From assembly GCF_022539505.1 (NCBI RefSeq), contig NC_061510.1, positions 275,424,330 through 275,488,329 of the forward strand: a DNA stretch of 64,000 bases, given 5' to 3'. The stretch comes from Lolium rigidum (Eukaryota; Streptophyta; Magnoliopsida; Poales; Poaceae). The position numbers were made by a program, and so were the translations under genes. Numbering within the stretch: position 1 is the first letter of the stretch; each line of letters opens with the position of its first letter. Under the pieces are notes generated by a model that saw only the letters and a program-made list of their open reading frames with translations, was not told where the DNA came from and searched no databases. Shown here one piece after another: positions 35,567-45,300 of this stretch.

Positions 35567-37176
35567 TGATACGTCTCCGACGTATCGATAATTTCTTATG
35601 TTCCATGCCACATTATTGATGATATCTACATGTTTTATGCACACTTTATGTCATATTCGTGCATTTTCTGGAACTAACCTATTAATAAGATGCCGAAGTG
35701 CCGCTGTCTTTGTCTCGTTGTTTTTGGTTTCAGAAATCCTAGTAAGGAAATATTCTCGGAATTGGACGAAATCAACGCCCAGGATCCTATTTTGCCACGA
35801 AGCTTCCAGAAGACCGAAGAGGAGACGAAGTGGGGCCACGAGGTGGCCAAACCATAGGGCGGCGCGGCCCAAGCCCTGGCCGCGCCGACCTATGGTGTGG
35901 GCCCTCGTGACGCCCCTTGACCTGCCCTTCCGCCTACAAATAGCCTTCGTCGCGAAACCCCCAGTACCGAGAGCCACGATACGGAAAACCTTCCAGAGAC
36001 GCCGCCGCCGCCAATCCCATCTCGGGGGATTCAGGAGATCGCCTCCGGCACCCCGCCGGAGAGGGGAATCATCTCCCGGAGGACTCTACGCCGCCATGGT
36101 CGCCTCCGGAGTGATGTGTGAGTAGTCTATCCCTGGACTATGGGTCCATAGCAGTAGCTAGATGGTTGTCTTCTCCTCATTGTGCTTAATTGTCGGGTCT
36201 TGTGAGCTGCCGAACATGATCAAGATCATCTATCTCGTAATTCTATATGTTGTGTTTGTTGGGATCCGATGAATAGAGAATACTTGTTATGTTGATTATC
36301 AAAGTTATATCTATGTGTTGTTTATGATCTTGCATGCTCTCCGTTACTAGTAGATGCTCGGCCAAGTAGATGCTTGTAACTCCAAGAGGGAGTATTTATG
36401 CTCGATAGTGGGTTCATGTCTCCGTGAACTGCGGGAAGTGACAGAAATCTCTAAGATTATGGATGTGTTGTTGCCACTAGGGATAAAACATTGGTGCTAT
36501 GTTCGAGGATGTAGTTACTGATTACATTACGCGCAATACTTAATGCAATTGTCCGTTGTTAGCAACTTAATACCGGAGGGGTTCGGATGATAACCTGAAG
36601 GTGGACTTTTAGGCATAGATGCATGCTGGATAGCGGTCTATGTACTTTGTCGTAATGCCCAATTAAATCTCACTATACTCATCATAATATGTATGTGCAT
36701 GGTCATGCCCTCTTTATTTGTCAATTGCCCAACTGTAATTTGTTCACCCAACATGTTGTTTATCTTATGGGAGAGACACCTCTAGTGAACTCGTGGACCC
36801 CGGTCCAATTCTCTTTACTTGAAATACAATCTATCGCAATACTCGTTCTACTGTTTTCTGCAAACAATCATCATCCACACTATACATCTAATCCTTTGTT
36901 ACAGCAAGCCGGTGAGATTGACAACCTCGCTGTTTCGTTGGGGTAAAGTACTTGGTTTGTGTTGTGCAGGTTCCACGTTGGCGCCGGAATCCCTGGTGTT
37001 GCGCCGCACTACATCTCGCCGCCATCAACCTTCAACGTGCTTCTTGACTCCTACTGGTTCGATGAACCTTGGTTTCTACTGAGGGAAACTTGCCGCAGTG
37101 CGCATCACACCTTCCTCTTGGGGTTCCCAATGGACGCGTGTCGAACGAAAAGACAATACGTCAACCACGCGCATCA
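35567..37176 (+). repeat. LTR3 of the non-autonomous gypsy element
   Basis: 1610 bases, complete from TGATACGTCTCC to GCGCATCA, followed by the GTGGC duplication and the right host flank. It is preceded by its own GTGGC (35562-35566), so taken alone it looks like a solo LTR with a TSD. Confidence 0.92.
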
Positions 37177-37181
37177 GTGGC

Positions 37182-38105
37182 GCTATATGGTTTCACGCGA
37201 CAAGAAGAAGGGACAGGATCTTTCTTGCTGAGGGAGGAGATTTTTCGGACAAGTTTCTCTAAGTCCTTGACCTCTAAATCCACCGACAACCGATCTGCAT
37301 CCTTGTCGCCAGCATACTTCCAGAGAGGGTATTTGCGAGCCTGAAGAGGCTGCACTCTGATTCTAAGGAAATACGCCGTAATTTGGATACCTGACAGCTC
37401 TTTGCCGCGAGTGTTTTGCAACTCGTGGATGCGAGTCATCAGTGCCTCTGTCGATATTTTTTCTTCCTCGGTAGCCTCTGCATCCCAGGAACGGCGTCGA
37501 TAGATTTTCTCGGCACCGTCAAAAGGAGGAATATTGTCTTCAGCACATCCATGGTTCTCCTCACGGATGTACAGCCACTTCTTGCGCCACCCTTGAACTG
37601 AGTCAGGGAATTTGACGTCGAAATACTCGACTTCGGGGCGAACACAGATAACAACGCCGCCTATATTATAGGCGACATTGGGAGAGCCATTGCAGCGACA
37701 AAAGAAAATGCGCTTCCATAGCGCCCAGTTAGGCTGGACGCCAAGGAAGGCTTCGCAGAGGGTGATGAAAATGGAAATGTGAAGGATAGAATTGGACGTG
37801 AGGTGATGAAGTTGCAGATCATAAACAAAAAGCAATCCTCGAAGGAAAGGGTGAATGGGGGCAGAAAGGCCGCGGATGAGATGGTCGACAAAACTAACCC
37901 GATACTCCATTGGAGGGGTTGGGTAGCTTTCTTCGCTGGGGAAGCACAGCGCTTTGGGCTTCTTGCTGATCCCCAGTTTCTTCAGGAGGTTGATGTCTTG
38001 GGTAGAGATTTTGGATCTCTCCCACTCGGCGCTTCCCAGATCCACAGAGGCCATCGTCGATTCAGGCGTGCTGTGTCTGGTTAATCTACGCGGTGGCATT
38101 AACAA
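37182..38105 (-). pseudogene. Antisense gypsy gene, exon 1 (main part)
   Basis: Minus-strand exon starting at ATG 38105 (or 38099, MPPRRLTRHSTPES). It encodes a conserved block (ISTQDINLLKKLGISKKPKA; RVSFVDHLIRGLSAPIHPFL; LHHLTSNSILHISIFITLCE) that I recognise as the putative gypsy-type transposon domain (Transposase_28-like) found in antisense ORFs of grass gypsy elements. The frame is intact up to the GTGGC site at 37177-37181, where a 7.2-kb insertion separates it from the last bases of the exon at 29960-29940. Reading across the two flanks keeps the frame and reaches a GT donor. The element needs no such protein for reverse transcription; a silencing-suppressor or packaging role would be speculation. 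Confidence 0.8.
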
Positions 38106-38227
38106 TGGCGCAGGAAGGCAGCTTAGGAGAAGATGAGCTCAGGGAGTTGTGGGGCGCAAGAGGAGTTTTGGCAGAGGAGAGCAGGAGAACGGCGCGAGCG
38201 GAGGTGCTCGAGGAAGAAGAGGGAGAT

Positions 38228-38237
38228 CTTATATAGA
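38228..38237 (-). promoter_or_regulatory. TATA box of the antisense gene
   Basis: On the minus strand CTATATAAGA lies about 125 bases upstream of the ATG, in the middle of an otherwise GC-rich stretch. This fits a promoter for the antisense gene independent of the LTR. Confidence 0.55.
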
Positions 38238-38399
38238 GGTGCGGCCAAGCGGCGTACCGTTGGATGGAAAAAGTGTGCGGCAGATGATGAACACGTGGAA
38301 CAAGGGTAAAAAAGTAATTTAATCCTGGAGAAGTTACAGTGCGTGCGCCAGGAAAAGCGGAGGACGTGTGTCCCCCACTTGCACGACGTGTCAATATGG

Positions 38400-39475
38400 T
38401 GCGTAATTTGGGCCCGCAAGGCAGCGGGGGAAGACTTCTCGCGATTTCAGAATTGCAATCGTGGCTATCGTCAGCAGTAACGTCACTTTAGCAGGAAAAA
38501 AAATCGACTCAACAGCTTCATAAAAAAGGCGACAAGGAAAAAATATTGGAGCGCCTTTGATCAAATACAAGTTTTTGATCAAATGCTCGGGGGCTACTTT
38601 GAAAAAAATGAAAAGATCAAGAAAGACAAAATAGAAATGGCGTGAGCCTATGATCAAATACAAATATTTGCTCATAGCCTCGGGGGCTACTCCCATCGGG
38701 AGCGCTGTTCGCGCACCCGAGAGATTTGAAAACTTCGGGAGAGAAAGAAAATATAGCAGCATAAGGCGTGGAGTCTACACCCAAGCACAAGTCCTTGGCT
38801 GTAGCCTCGGGGGCTACTCCCATCGGGAACGCTGTCCGCGTGCCCGATGAAATTATAAAAAAGAGAGAGAAGAAAGATAGAAGAACAAGAGAGTATATTT
38901 CGAGTTATAAGTAACTCTACATATACTCCCATCGGAAGAGCAATATAAGTCATCCGTTGACTCAATAAAATGTGCCATTCCAACAGCCGAATAAGCACTC
39001 GACAATATATTCTCAGAACGCCAAAGTTGCGAACAATTTCTGAATGCCGCAAAATTTTGCGAAGGTAAGACCCCAGATCCGTTCTGTGTGGTGTGGCGTC
39101 GTCTCTAACGTCGGTTCGCTACTTTTATCCGTATCAACAGATACGAAGAAAAATCCTAACGGACGCGTTAGGTACCCGATAAATATGAATGGGACTCGAC
39201 AGAATGGTAAGACCTTAAGCGGCACCTGTCGAAGTTTACACCAGTATCCCGAGATCATGTCCAGGGACGTGATCTTGAAGTAGGTTTTTGCGGATTGCCA
39301 CTAGAGCAGTTAACTAGTACCTGATCCGTTAGATGAACTAGCCCCAACTACCATTATCCCTGTACAATATAGAATTTCATGTGAAGAAATATAGAGAAGT
39401 TTTAAGTTGTCGAGTAAAAATAAACAGTGGAGATTTTCCCTGACTCTACGATTCAAGCAAAATCTCTGGGGCTAC
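38400..39475. other. Gypsy 3' non-coding region with repeated TCGGGGGCTAC motifs
   Basis: No credible ORF. CTCGGGGGCTACTCCCATCGGG occurs in two tandem contexts near 38680 and 38803, plus a shorter copy near 38587. The final tract, TCTCTGGGGCTAC, lies immediately before the 3' LTR at 39476 and would be the true plus-strand primer. Confidence 0.6.
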
Positions 39476-39860
39476 TGACATAGGCATCCCCAATGGGCCT
39501 GCCGAAGATAGTACCGGGGTTTACTGAAGGCCCACTACTCGAAGAACAAGAAGATTCGGAAGCCCAAGATATTGTTAAGGAAAGCTAGAGTTGTAATAGG
39601 AAGCATTACTTGTACTCGTGCGGGATGAGTTAGAAACCTTCCCGGACTCTGTAACTTGTACAATACGAATCCCTCGGCTCCACCTCCTATATAAGGGGGA
39701 GTCGAGGGACAAAGAAAGCATCGAATCATTGTCTCTCAAACCCTAGTTTTCATAATCGTCGAGTACTTTTCGGCTGAAACCTTCGAGATCTACTTGCCCT
39801 CTACTTCCAACTAAACCCTAGTCTACAACCCGTAGGCATTGGCAAGTTAATCCCTTGTCA
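39476..39860 (+). repeat. 3' LTR of the Tat-type gypsy element
   Basis: 385 bases from TGACATAGG to TTGTCA, followed by the TSD ATGAC. TATA box CTATATAAGG near 39688. Confidence 0.95.
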
Positions 39861-39865
39861 ATGAC

Positions 39866-39949
39866 CGCTTCATAGCAATAGGCGAGGAATTGGCGGGATT
39901 TTTCCTTCGGGACATCATACCACCATTCGCAGAGTACCACTATGAATGA
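39866..39949 (+). pseudogene. End of the last exon of the CACTA Ulp1-type gene
   Basis: Twenty-seven codons and a TGA that continue the frame broken at 11058. The exon at 11023 contributes 12 full codons, the TSD ATGAC is shared, and the frame then runs on to EYHYE and stop. This assigns 39866-40488 to the CACTA rather than to a separate locus. The piece is too short to be recognised alone. Confidence 0.88.
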
Positions 39950-40488
39950 AGATGTACATGTTACATATATAGTTGACTCGAAGAGTACCACTATGCTACA
40001 TGTAATAGACATATATAGAGTACACCTCGGAGAGTACCACTATGCATGAAGATCGATCTTCATGCATAGTGCTACTTAATTTGCGATCTTATGCAATTAC
40101 ATGTGTGTTATATTATATGCACCAACTTGCTATGCATCATCTTGATCTTCATGTACTACCTAAACCCAAACACGTTTCTGGTGCATCGACGCGATATGAA
40201 ACAAACCGATATCCCTAAACCCCTCCAAAAACCCTAAAAATTCAATTCTCTGCCGCGGCAGGGAAAGCCGCGGGTGGGAACCTTTGGTACCGGTTCGTAT
40301 TACCAACCGGTACCAAAGCTCCTTGGCCCTGAGCTCTCCTGGTGGCCCACGTGGAGGCCCCTTTTATACCGGTTCGTAAGCAACCGGTACGAAAGGGGGG
40401 GCTTTAGTGCCGGATAATTTATACCGGTTGCTCAACCGGTACGAATGCCCCTCTGGAACCGGTATAGATGAGCGTTTTTCTACCGGTG
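39950..40488. repeat. CACTA 3' region with subterminal palindromes
   Basis: After three copies of AGAGTACCACTATG (39931, 39982, 40031) the sequence reaches ACCGGT inverted pairs near 40273-40310, 40365-40397 and 40421-40445, then the putative terminus at 40480-40488. The arrangement is typical of CACTA right ends. No ORF. Confidence 0.7.
40033..40076. repeat. Near-perfect 44-base palindrome
   Basis: Centred on GATC/GATC at 40054/40055. The inner 34 bases (40038-40071) are a perfect inverted repeat; one mismatch follows, then four more pairs on each side. It could extrude as a cruciform or act in RNA as a hairpin in the 3' UTR of the CACTA gene. Confidence 0.9.
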
Positions 40489-41248
40489 ATATAATTTATT
40501 TATATTACATCGATGTCATAACTTTTCAGTAATTTGTCACAATTTACAAGGTGCTTCGGGCTTACGGAGTGATTTACTCCATGCGATACTTCAAAGCGTG
40601 GGTTCGTAGCATATTGATCTAACATGCACCGGCTGAGATTCATTACTTCCGCTTGATAACTTTAAGCACTGACATGTGGATCCATGGGCATCCATTTAAA
40701 AATTCAATGTGGGGAGGGGGGTTTCAAATAAATTGGGGCAATCCTAGTTGCAAACCATTTGTTTTGAAATGTTTTCCTTCAAGTTTGCACATATAACACT
40801 GAATTCCGAAAAAATGAGTGCGAGCACTGCCCCCACTCAGCTCTACATGGGTATGTCCCTATGTGGGTCCCACATCTAACAATCCATCCCTCTAACCACC
40901 GCCACCACCACTTATTTTCTTGCGTCGGCAAGCCCCCCCCCCCCACCCCTAACCCTAGGTTTTGTCACCGATGAGACCCCACCCGCACCCCACCCACCCT
41001 AAACCATAAGTTTTATGCCTCACCCAACCCCGTCGTCGGCGAGGGCTCCGTTCATCTGCGCATCTTGTCTTCGTCCTCGATGACATATTTGGTGTGCCAG
41101 CCAACTCAATGGTACGCGGCGTGAGTTCAGGGACGCAACGGGCGACATATGGGAATTTCCCGCGTCGCCTGCTTTGTACTATCTCTGGCTCAATCCCTTT
41201 ACAACCTGACCGACAGACTAGGACCAAAGGCCCAACTTCGCTTCTAAT
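40489..41248. other. Unassigned sequence between CACTA and the Harbinger-like element
   Basis: About 760 bases with a C tract (13 C near 40931) and GC-rich sequence around 40960-41200. No domain recognised in the short ORFs on either strand. It may be old CACTA flank or the remains of a 5' UTR. Confidence 0.4.
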
Positions 41249-42883
41249 AGCATCCCCACCGGGAGCTCCCAAAGGCCCCCAAACAGCCTTTGGAGCCTAA
41301 GGGCCAACCCCCAAATGCCGCCGATGGAAATAGCGGCCTGAAAAAAATGCCTGGTACCCCGTGCCGGCCCGTGGTTCGAGGGTCCAATGGGGGGCGCCGG
41401 CAATACGCAGCACGCAGAGAAAATAGTGCGGGCTAGTCATGGCAGCCACACTACACTTTTCCACTCCCCTCCTGTTGCCTCAAAATCAAACCCGTGCTCC
41501 ACTCCCCCTCCCGTCGCCTCCAAATCGCAGGCACCACCGACGAATTGACGCGTTGTTTGTTTCGCATCTAGCAAACCCGCACCAACATCGGTCCCTTGTC
41601 GCGTCATCAGCTGTTCGAGAGCTCTCGTCACAACAACCTGTCCACCACCGGATCGATACCACCGAAGCCGCGACAGAAAGACATGTCGAGTTTTAACGAT
41701 GGAAAGACCACCAGTGAGTCGTTGCTTAGAGATGTGAGCAGTCCTTTCCCTCAAACTGCCCCTTCTTCAGCTATGCGTTGTAGGATTCGAGTTAGGGTTA
41801 GGCTTTCGGCCACAAAATGTGTTGATCCTTGGCGTTGAGTAGTACCCCAACATGGACGTGCCAGAGACCATCGCCGATCCTGCATGGCCCGGCGTTGCAG
41901 AACCCAAGTCCCCCCCCCCCCCACGATGTCGTATGCATGACCTACTACCCGTGAAGGCCGACACCTTTGATGGGTCGAGCATAGGACGCCGGTTCTATGT
42001 GTGTTCGAAGAAAAAACGTAGATATGAGCCTATTGCTTTGATTTGTAGTATGAATATGCATCACTAGTTATCTTAAATTCAATTATAAATTCAAATTTGT
42101 AGGAAAACAATTGCCGGTTTGTGGGTTGGGCTGATCCCCAGTGGTCTTTGCCATGCCAAAGGGCATTGACTTCTTTGTGGGGCATGTATGAGAATGAAAG
42201 AGCAGAAAATATGAAAGTGTAAGAAGAATATTCGGTCCTAAAATATAGTGTAAATCATTGGGTTGATACCCCCAACTGTGACACGTACTCTGAAAAAAAA
42301 CTACGCAAAAAATTATGAGCGGCAAGGAGGATGCTGAAGTGGAGTTGGGAGAATTAAAAGAGAAGAAGAAGATATGGAAGGATGAAAAGTAGAAAATTAA
42401 AGAGGAGAAGAAAAAAATGGAGTACGCCATGTTTCATCTTGTCAAAGTCGGCCATGTACACAAAGACAAGTTGAAGAAGATCTGTTAAATTTGTGATGAG
42501 CGACCGATTTGTGTATTGAGCGTGTGTGCTAAAAAAACCACTAGTACTTGTAAAATATGTATGTCTGGGACTATGTGGTATGGAAACAATGCATTTTATT
42601 AACGTGTCTTACTGGTTGATAAATAGAATGTCATGCCAATCTGTGCTGCACGCAACCTTAATTTGATTTTTGGGGATCTCGTGTTTTTAAGTTGTTTCCA
42701 GCATTGGTTGACATCACGTTTTTACTGAATTTTTACAATTCCATTTAATTTTATTAATGAGCGCTCGGTTTGGTGGACGCCGGTGGGAGAAGCAAACCCC
42801 CAACCGCGGCAGCCAACGCTCCCCCAAACAACATTGTCAACCCTGCTGCAGGTTACGATTTGAGGGGAACCGGTGGGATGCTC
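41249..42883 (+). mobile_element. PIF/Harbinger-like DNA element, degenerate
   Basis: Imperfect terminal inverted repeats: left TAGCATCCCCACCGGGAG, right (reversed) GAGCATCCCACCGGTTCC. TAA flanks both ends (41246-41248, 42884-42886), matching the 3-base TWA duplication of PIF/Harbinger elements. No DDE transposase was recognised inside; it carries a broken GRF-type gene instead, so it would be non-autonomous. Confidence 0.6.
41683..42487 (+). pseudogene. GRF-type zinc-finger/coiled-coil gene fragment
   Basis: A first part at about 41852-42020 encodes CRMHDLLPVKADTFDGSSIG then RRFYVCS, which resembles the start of a GRF zinc finger (C-x2-H, GRxFYxC); the second half with the remaining Cys is missing or in a lost exon. 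A second part at 42315-42487 encodes a Lys/Glu-rich coiled coil ending EYAMFHLVKVGHVHKDKLKK and a stop, with an in-frame TAG near 42390. The likely start, MSSFNDGKTT, is at 41683. GRF fingers bind nucleic acid. I recall proteins of this layout as multicopy in grass genomes, consistent with carriage by a mobile element. Not functional as it stands. Confidence 0.55.
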
Positions 42884-43142
42884 TAACATGTTCCACTGGT
42901 TGAAGACATGCCTTCCATTCACCCGGCATCCGGTAACCTGATGGCTAGCCCATCACCGTTCCCACAAACGTAGGTAGGTCCAGTACCATTAATGCACCCC
43001 GTTGCTGGTTTTTCTATGACATTGTTTAGCCATAGAAAAAGGTTTTCGGCACGCATCCCTAGTACGATGCAATGGTCCGACCCATGTTCCAAAATGTCAT
43101 TCCCTATCCCCCATGCATCCCGGCCTCACATTCCTAGCATTA
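42884..43142. other. Unassigned 260 bases
   Basis: Between the Harbinger-like element and the MITE. No repeat boundary or ORF recognised. Confidence 0.4.
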
Positions 43143-43427
43143 GATCATGTCCAATAGTCTACTCAACGGCTGGCTATAAGACATTGACATATCATCTCTA
43201 GACAACCTTATAATCAATATATATAATATCTACGTAGAACGATGTACTATTTTACTAATGCATGGCCCACTTCTCATGCTCACAAACTACCTAGGAGCAT
43301 GTGCTAGAGCTAGCTCTTGAATTATAGCTCACCTGCCTTCTCTCTACTATTTTCTCTCATCCAACTAAGCACAAATATAATATTTAAATCCTTAGAGCTT
43401 CCTAATTAGGTTTTATTGTACTTGCTC
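43143..43427. mobile_element. Tourist-like (PIF/Harbinger) MITE
   Basis: A 285-base element with TTA on each side (43140-43142, 43428-43430). Inverted ends are GATCATGTCCAATAGTCTA and, reversed, GAGCAAGTACAATAAAACC, matching at about 12 of the first 16 bases. AT-rich with no ORF. Confidence 0.65.
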
Positions 43428-43849
43428 TTACACATTTAGGCTGAGGTAGTACATAATTTACATTTGGGACTACTTGTGTGCATATTTTATGGTGCATATG
43501 TCGCAGACCTAGCTGAAGCACTCAGAAAAGAAGAGTATTATGCTAAATGCGACCTTTGATTATCTAGCCTGTAAGAGTTACGTATATTCCTGACATCTTC
43601 CATTTCTACCGAAGGCAGGAGGCAATGAGAAGATGGTATACAAAGAAAGATCGACTCGTTCCTCAGTTGTGAATTGTCGCTTGTATCCGGAGGGGGGGGG
43701 GTGAGATAGTAGAGGAAGCTAGATTCATGACATCGCTGGCTATGAGATTGATGAAAACTCATGCGGATATATAGTGCAACATGAACATTGCATGAGGGTC
43801 GGGTAGCACCACGTTATCAATATTTTGTGATCCTACCAACTATGAACAA
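43428..43849. other. Unassigned 420 bases upstream of LINE similarity
   Basis: Includes a G tract (10-11 G near 43691). No gene recognised; could contain the LINE 5' UTR. Confidence 0.35.
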
Positions 43850-43889
43850 TCAATACTAAAGATTGAGTACCAAGAATGTGCTATTCTAG

Positions 43890-45160
43890 CCTTAAGTTTG
43901 AGGAAACGCGTGGTGCCTGAGTCGGGGCCTGCTGGGGAGGCCTCTACTCCACCTCCGCAACCTCCCAAGCCTAGCGACGACCAAGACGAAGACATGGATG
44001 AAGCAGAAGGTGATGGATGGGATGGAAGAAGAGGAAACACATAAGGAAGGAGAAAGAATCAGCTTCGGCTCCCCCGAGTTCAGTGGTACGCCCAAAACAG
44101 AAGTCTGTGACGATGTCGGGAGTAGAGAAGCGCCCTCGAGCTCGGGGCTCAAACTTCATGCGACCGCGTTCAGCCAATATGGGCCCAACCTATTCAAATC
44201 TGGAGATATCTTCCCGGCCCTGGCCAAGATCATTTCTCTCTCTCTCTCTCTGGTCACCCATGGTGAAATGGAGGAAACGGATGGAGACCACCCCCTTCTA
44301 TCTCCATCCCTCGCCACTGATTCTGCAACACTTGAGGGAGTGGCGGCTTCGGGCCAGAACCATCCCTCACGCTGGAAGGCTCAACAACTCTCGGAGGAAG
44401 ACTGTGCGGAGCTGGGCCTAGCTAGCTCAAGATATGAATCTGACCCTAAGGCAATGCGCGCTAGGGAGTGGCGCAACAAGAAGAATAACGATCGTCCCTC
44501 TTAGGTCCATAGCCCGGTGTTCAATGAATTGGCCATGCAGCTAGATTTCTCCGGGGACTCAGAGCAAGGAAAGAGATGACGATAGGCGAAAAGCTGCTGG
44601 AGGGAGCGGTGGTCACAGAGCTGGCGGCACCGGTCACCAGGGCGACGCGGAGCCGAGCTTCCCCGGTGAACTCCACGAGGAAGAGTGCACGAGGGTCGGG
44701 ATTGGCTTCTATCCCGGTGCTGGAGAAGGAAATCCGTCGGGCGGAGGACAAAGTACCAGGTAATTCATCCAAATCCATCTCTGATTTTTGCTATTCTTAA
44801 TAATTATTCCGATGAACATCCCTTATCTATGGCACGTGATAGTTGCGTTCTATTCCCTTCGACGGCCGGTAACCCCGCACCTATTTTGTCTATACTCTAC
44901 GCGAAGGAGCTTGCTCAAGCTGAACTGGAACTTGCCCGTGAAAGACTTGAAGAGGAACAACGTTGAGCTAAAGAACAAGCAGAGAAAGAGCCGGTGGAGG
45001 AACCGCAGCCTTCACACCCTGCCTCCTCCCCAACAGTAGGGTCTGGTGGGGGCGTAGACGGGAGCCAAAACCGAAGCTGAGAAAGAAAATTCAGAAGGAA
45101 GTGCCGAGCACAGGGAGAAGGATCCTAACCCACCAAGCACGGGCTCGAGGCTTGGGTTCC
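43890..45160 (+). pseudogene. LINE ORF1 remnants
   Basis: Several frames carry pieces of an ORF1-like protein: a Pro/acidic stretch (EASTPPPQPPKPSDDQDEDM, near 43937), a region ending AMRAREWRNKKNNDRPS at 44504, a basic stretch (TRATRSRASPVNSTRKSARG, near 44636) and a segment beginning with ARDSCVLFP and running to AKELAQAELELARERLEEEQ near 44960. The order and the short C-terminal coiled coil before ORF2 are typical of grass LINEs. Multiple stops and shifts. A (CT)n run lies at about 44236-44251. No zinc knuckle is evident. Confidence 0.6.
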
Positions 45161-45162
45161 CA

Positions 45163-45300
45163 ATGAGAGCCCTTTTCTGGAATATCCGCGAGTTCGGCAA
45201 AAGGGGGCGCCGACCTCTGCGTAAAGAATATTTGCGTTTACACCGAATCGATACTGTTTGCCTCCAATAAACAATTAGATAATATTTCACCGACCAAGAG
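45163..45300 (+). pseudogene. LINE ORF2 start: AP-endonuclease N-terminus
   Basis: ATG at 45163 gives MRALFWNIREFGKRGRRPL then HRIDTVCLQ, the classic start of plant LINE ORF2 endonuclease. The codon that should encode the catalytic Glu of the QET motif is TAA at 45268-45270. The reading continues to the AAGAG site at 45300 where the solo LTR begins. Confidence 0.85.

Larger units (their letters stand above)
29961..37176 (+). mobile_element. Non-autonomous gypsy-like element with three LTR copies, rearranged
   Basis: The outer edges are TGATACGTCTCC and GCGCATCA, with GTGGC on both sides (29956-29960, 37177-37181). Order: LTR1 (29961-31578), primer site, one ORF (31813-32457), 2.6 kb non-coding, polypurine tract, truncated LTR2 (35046-35350), a 216-base copy of the left host flank (35351-35566) and LTR3 (35567-37176). 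No protease, RT or integrase is present, so it must be moved by enzymes from another element. A relative lies at 52593-57751. Confidence 0.9.
11059..39860 (+). mobile_element. Tat-type gypsy LTR retrotransposon with antisense gene, 28.8 kb including nested insertions
   Basis: LTRs at 11059-11444 and 39476-39860 begin TGACATAGG and end TTGTCA. The flanking 5 bases are ATGAC on both sides (11054-11058, 39861-39865), a perfect TSD. A primer-binding site follows the left LTR. Plus-strand order is gag, protease, reverse transcriptase, RNase H, a second RNase H-like domain and integrase, which is the gypsy order. The second RNase H and the extra antisense gene between integrase and the 3' LTR fit the Tat lineage. 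Without the two nested insertions (8795 and 7216 bases, plus their TSDs) the element is about 12.8 kb. By eye the LTRs differ at about 11 positions plus small indels, about 97 percent identity. Confidence 0.95.
1..40488 (+). mobile_element. Outer CACTA (En/Spm) DNA transposon, left end off-window, split by nested insertions
   Basis: Cut-and-paste DNA transposon. The sequence shows a TNP2-type transposase, an accessory ORF, a second multi-exon gene with a Ulp1-type protease, and arrays of short ACCGGT-centred palindromes typical of CACTA subterminal regions at 3768-4230, 5605-5655 and 40273-40470. The right end is put at 40488, where the sequence ends TTTTTCTACCGGTG. Its reverse complement, CACCGGTAGAAAAA, differs by two bases from the usual grass terminus CACTAGTAGAAAAA. 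The left terminus is upstream of base 1, so the TSD cannot be checked. The span is interrupted by the gypsy element at 11059-39860. Internal palindrome arrays leave open that two CACTA elements are fused here. Confident of the superfamily, less so of the exact end. Confidence 0.8.
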
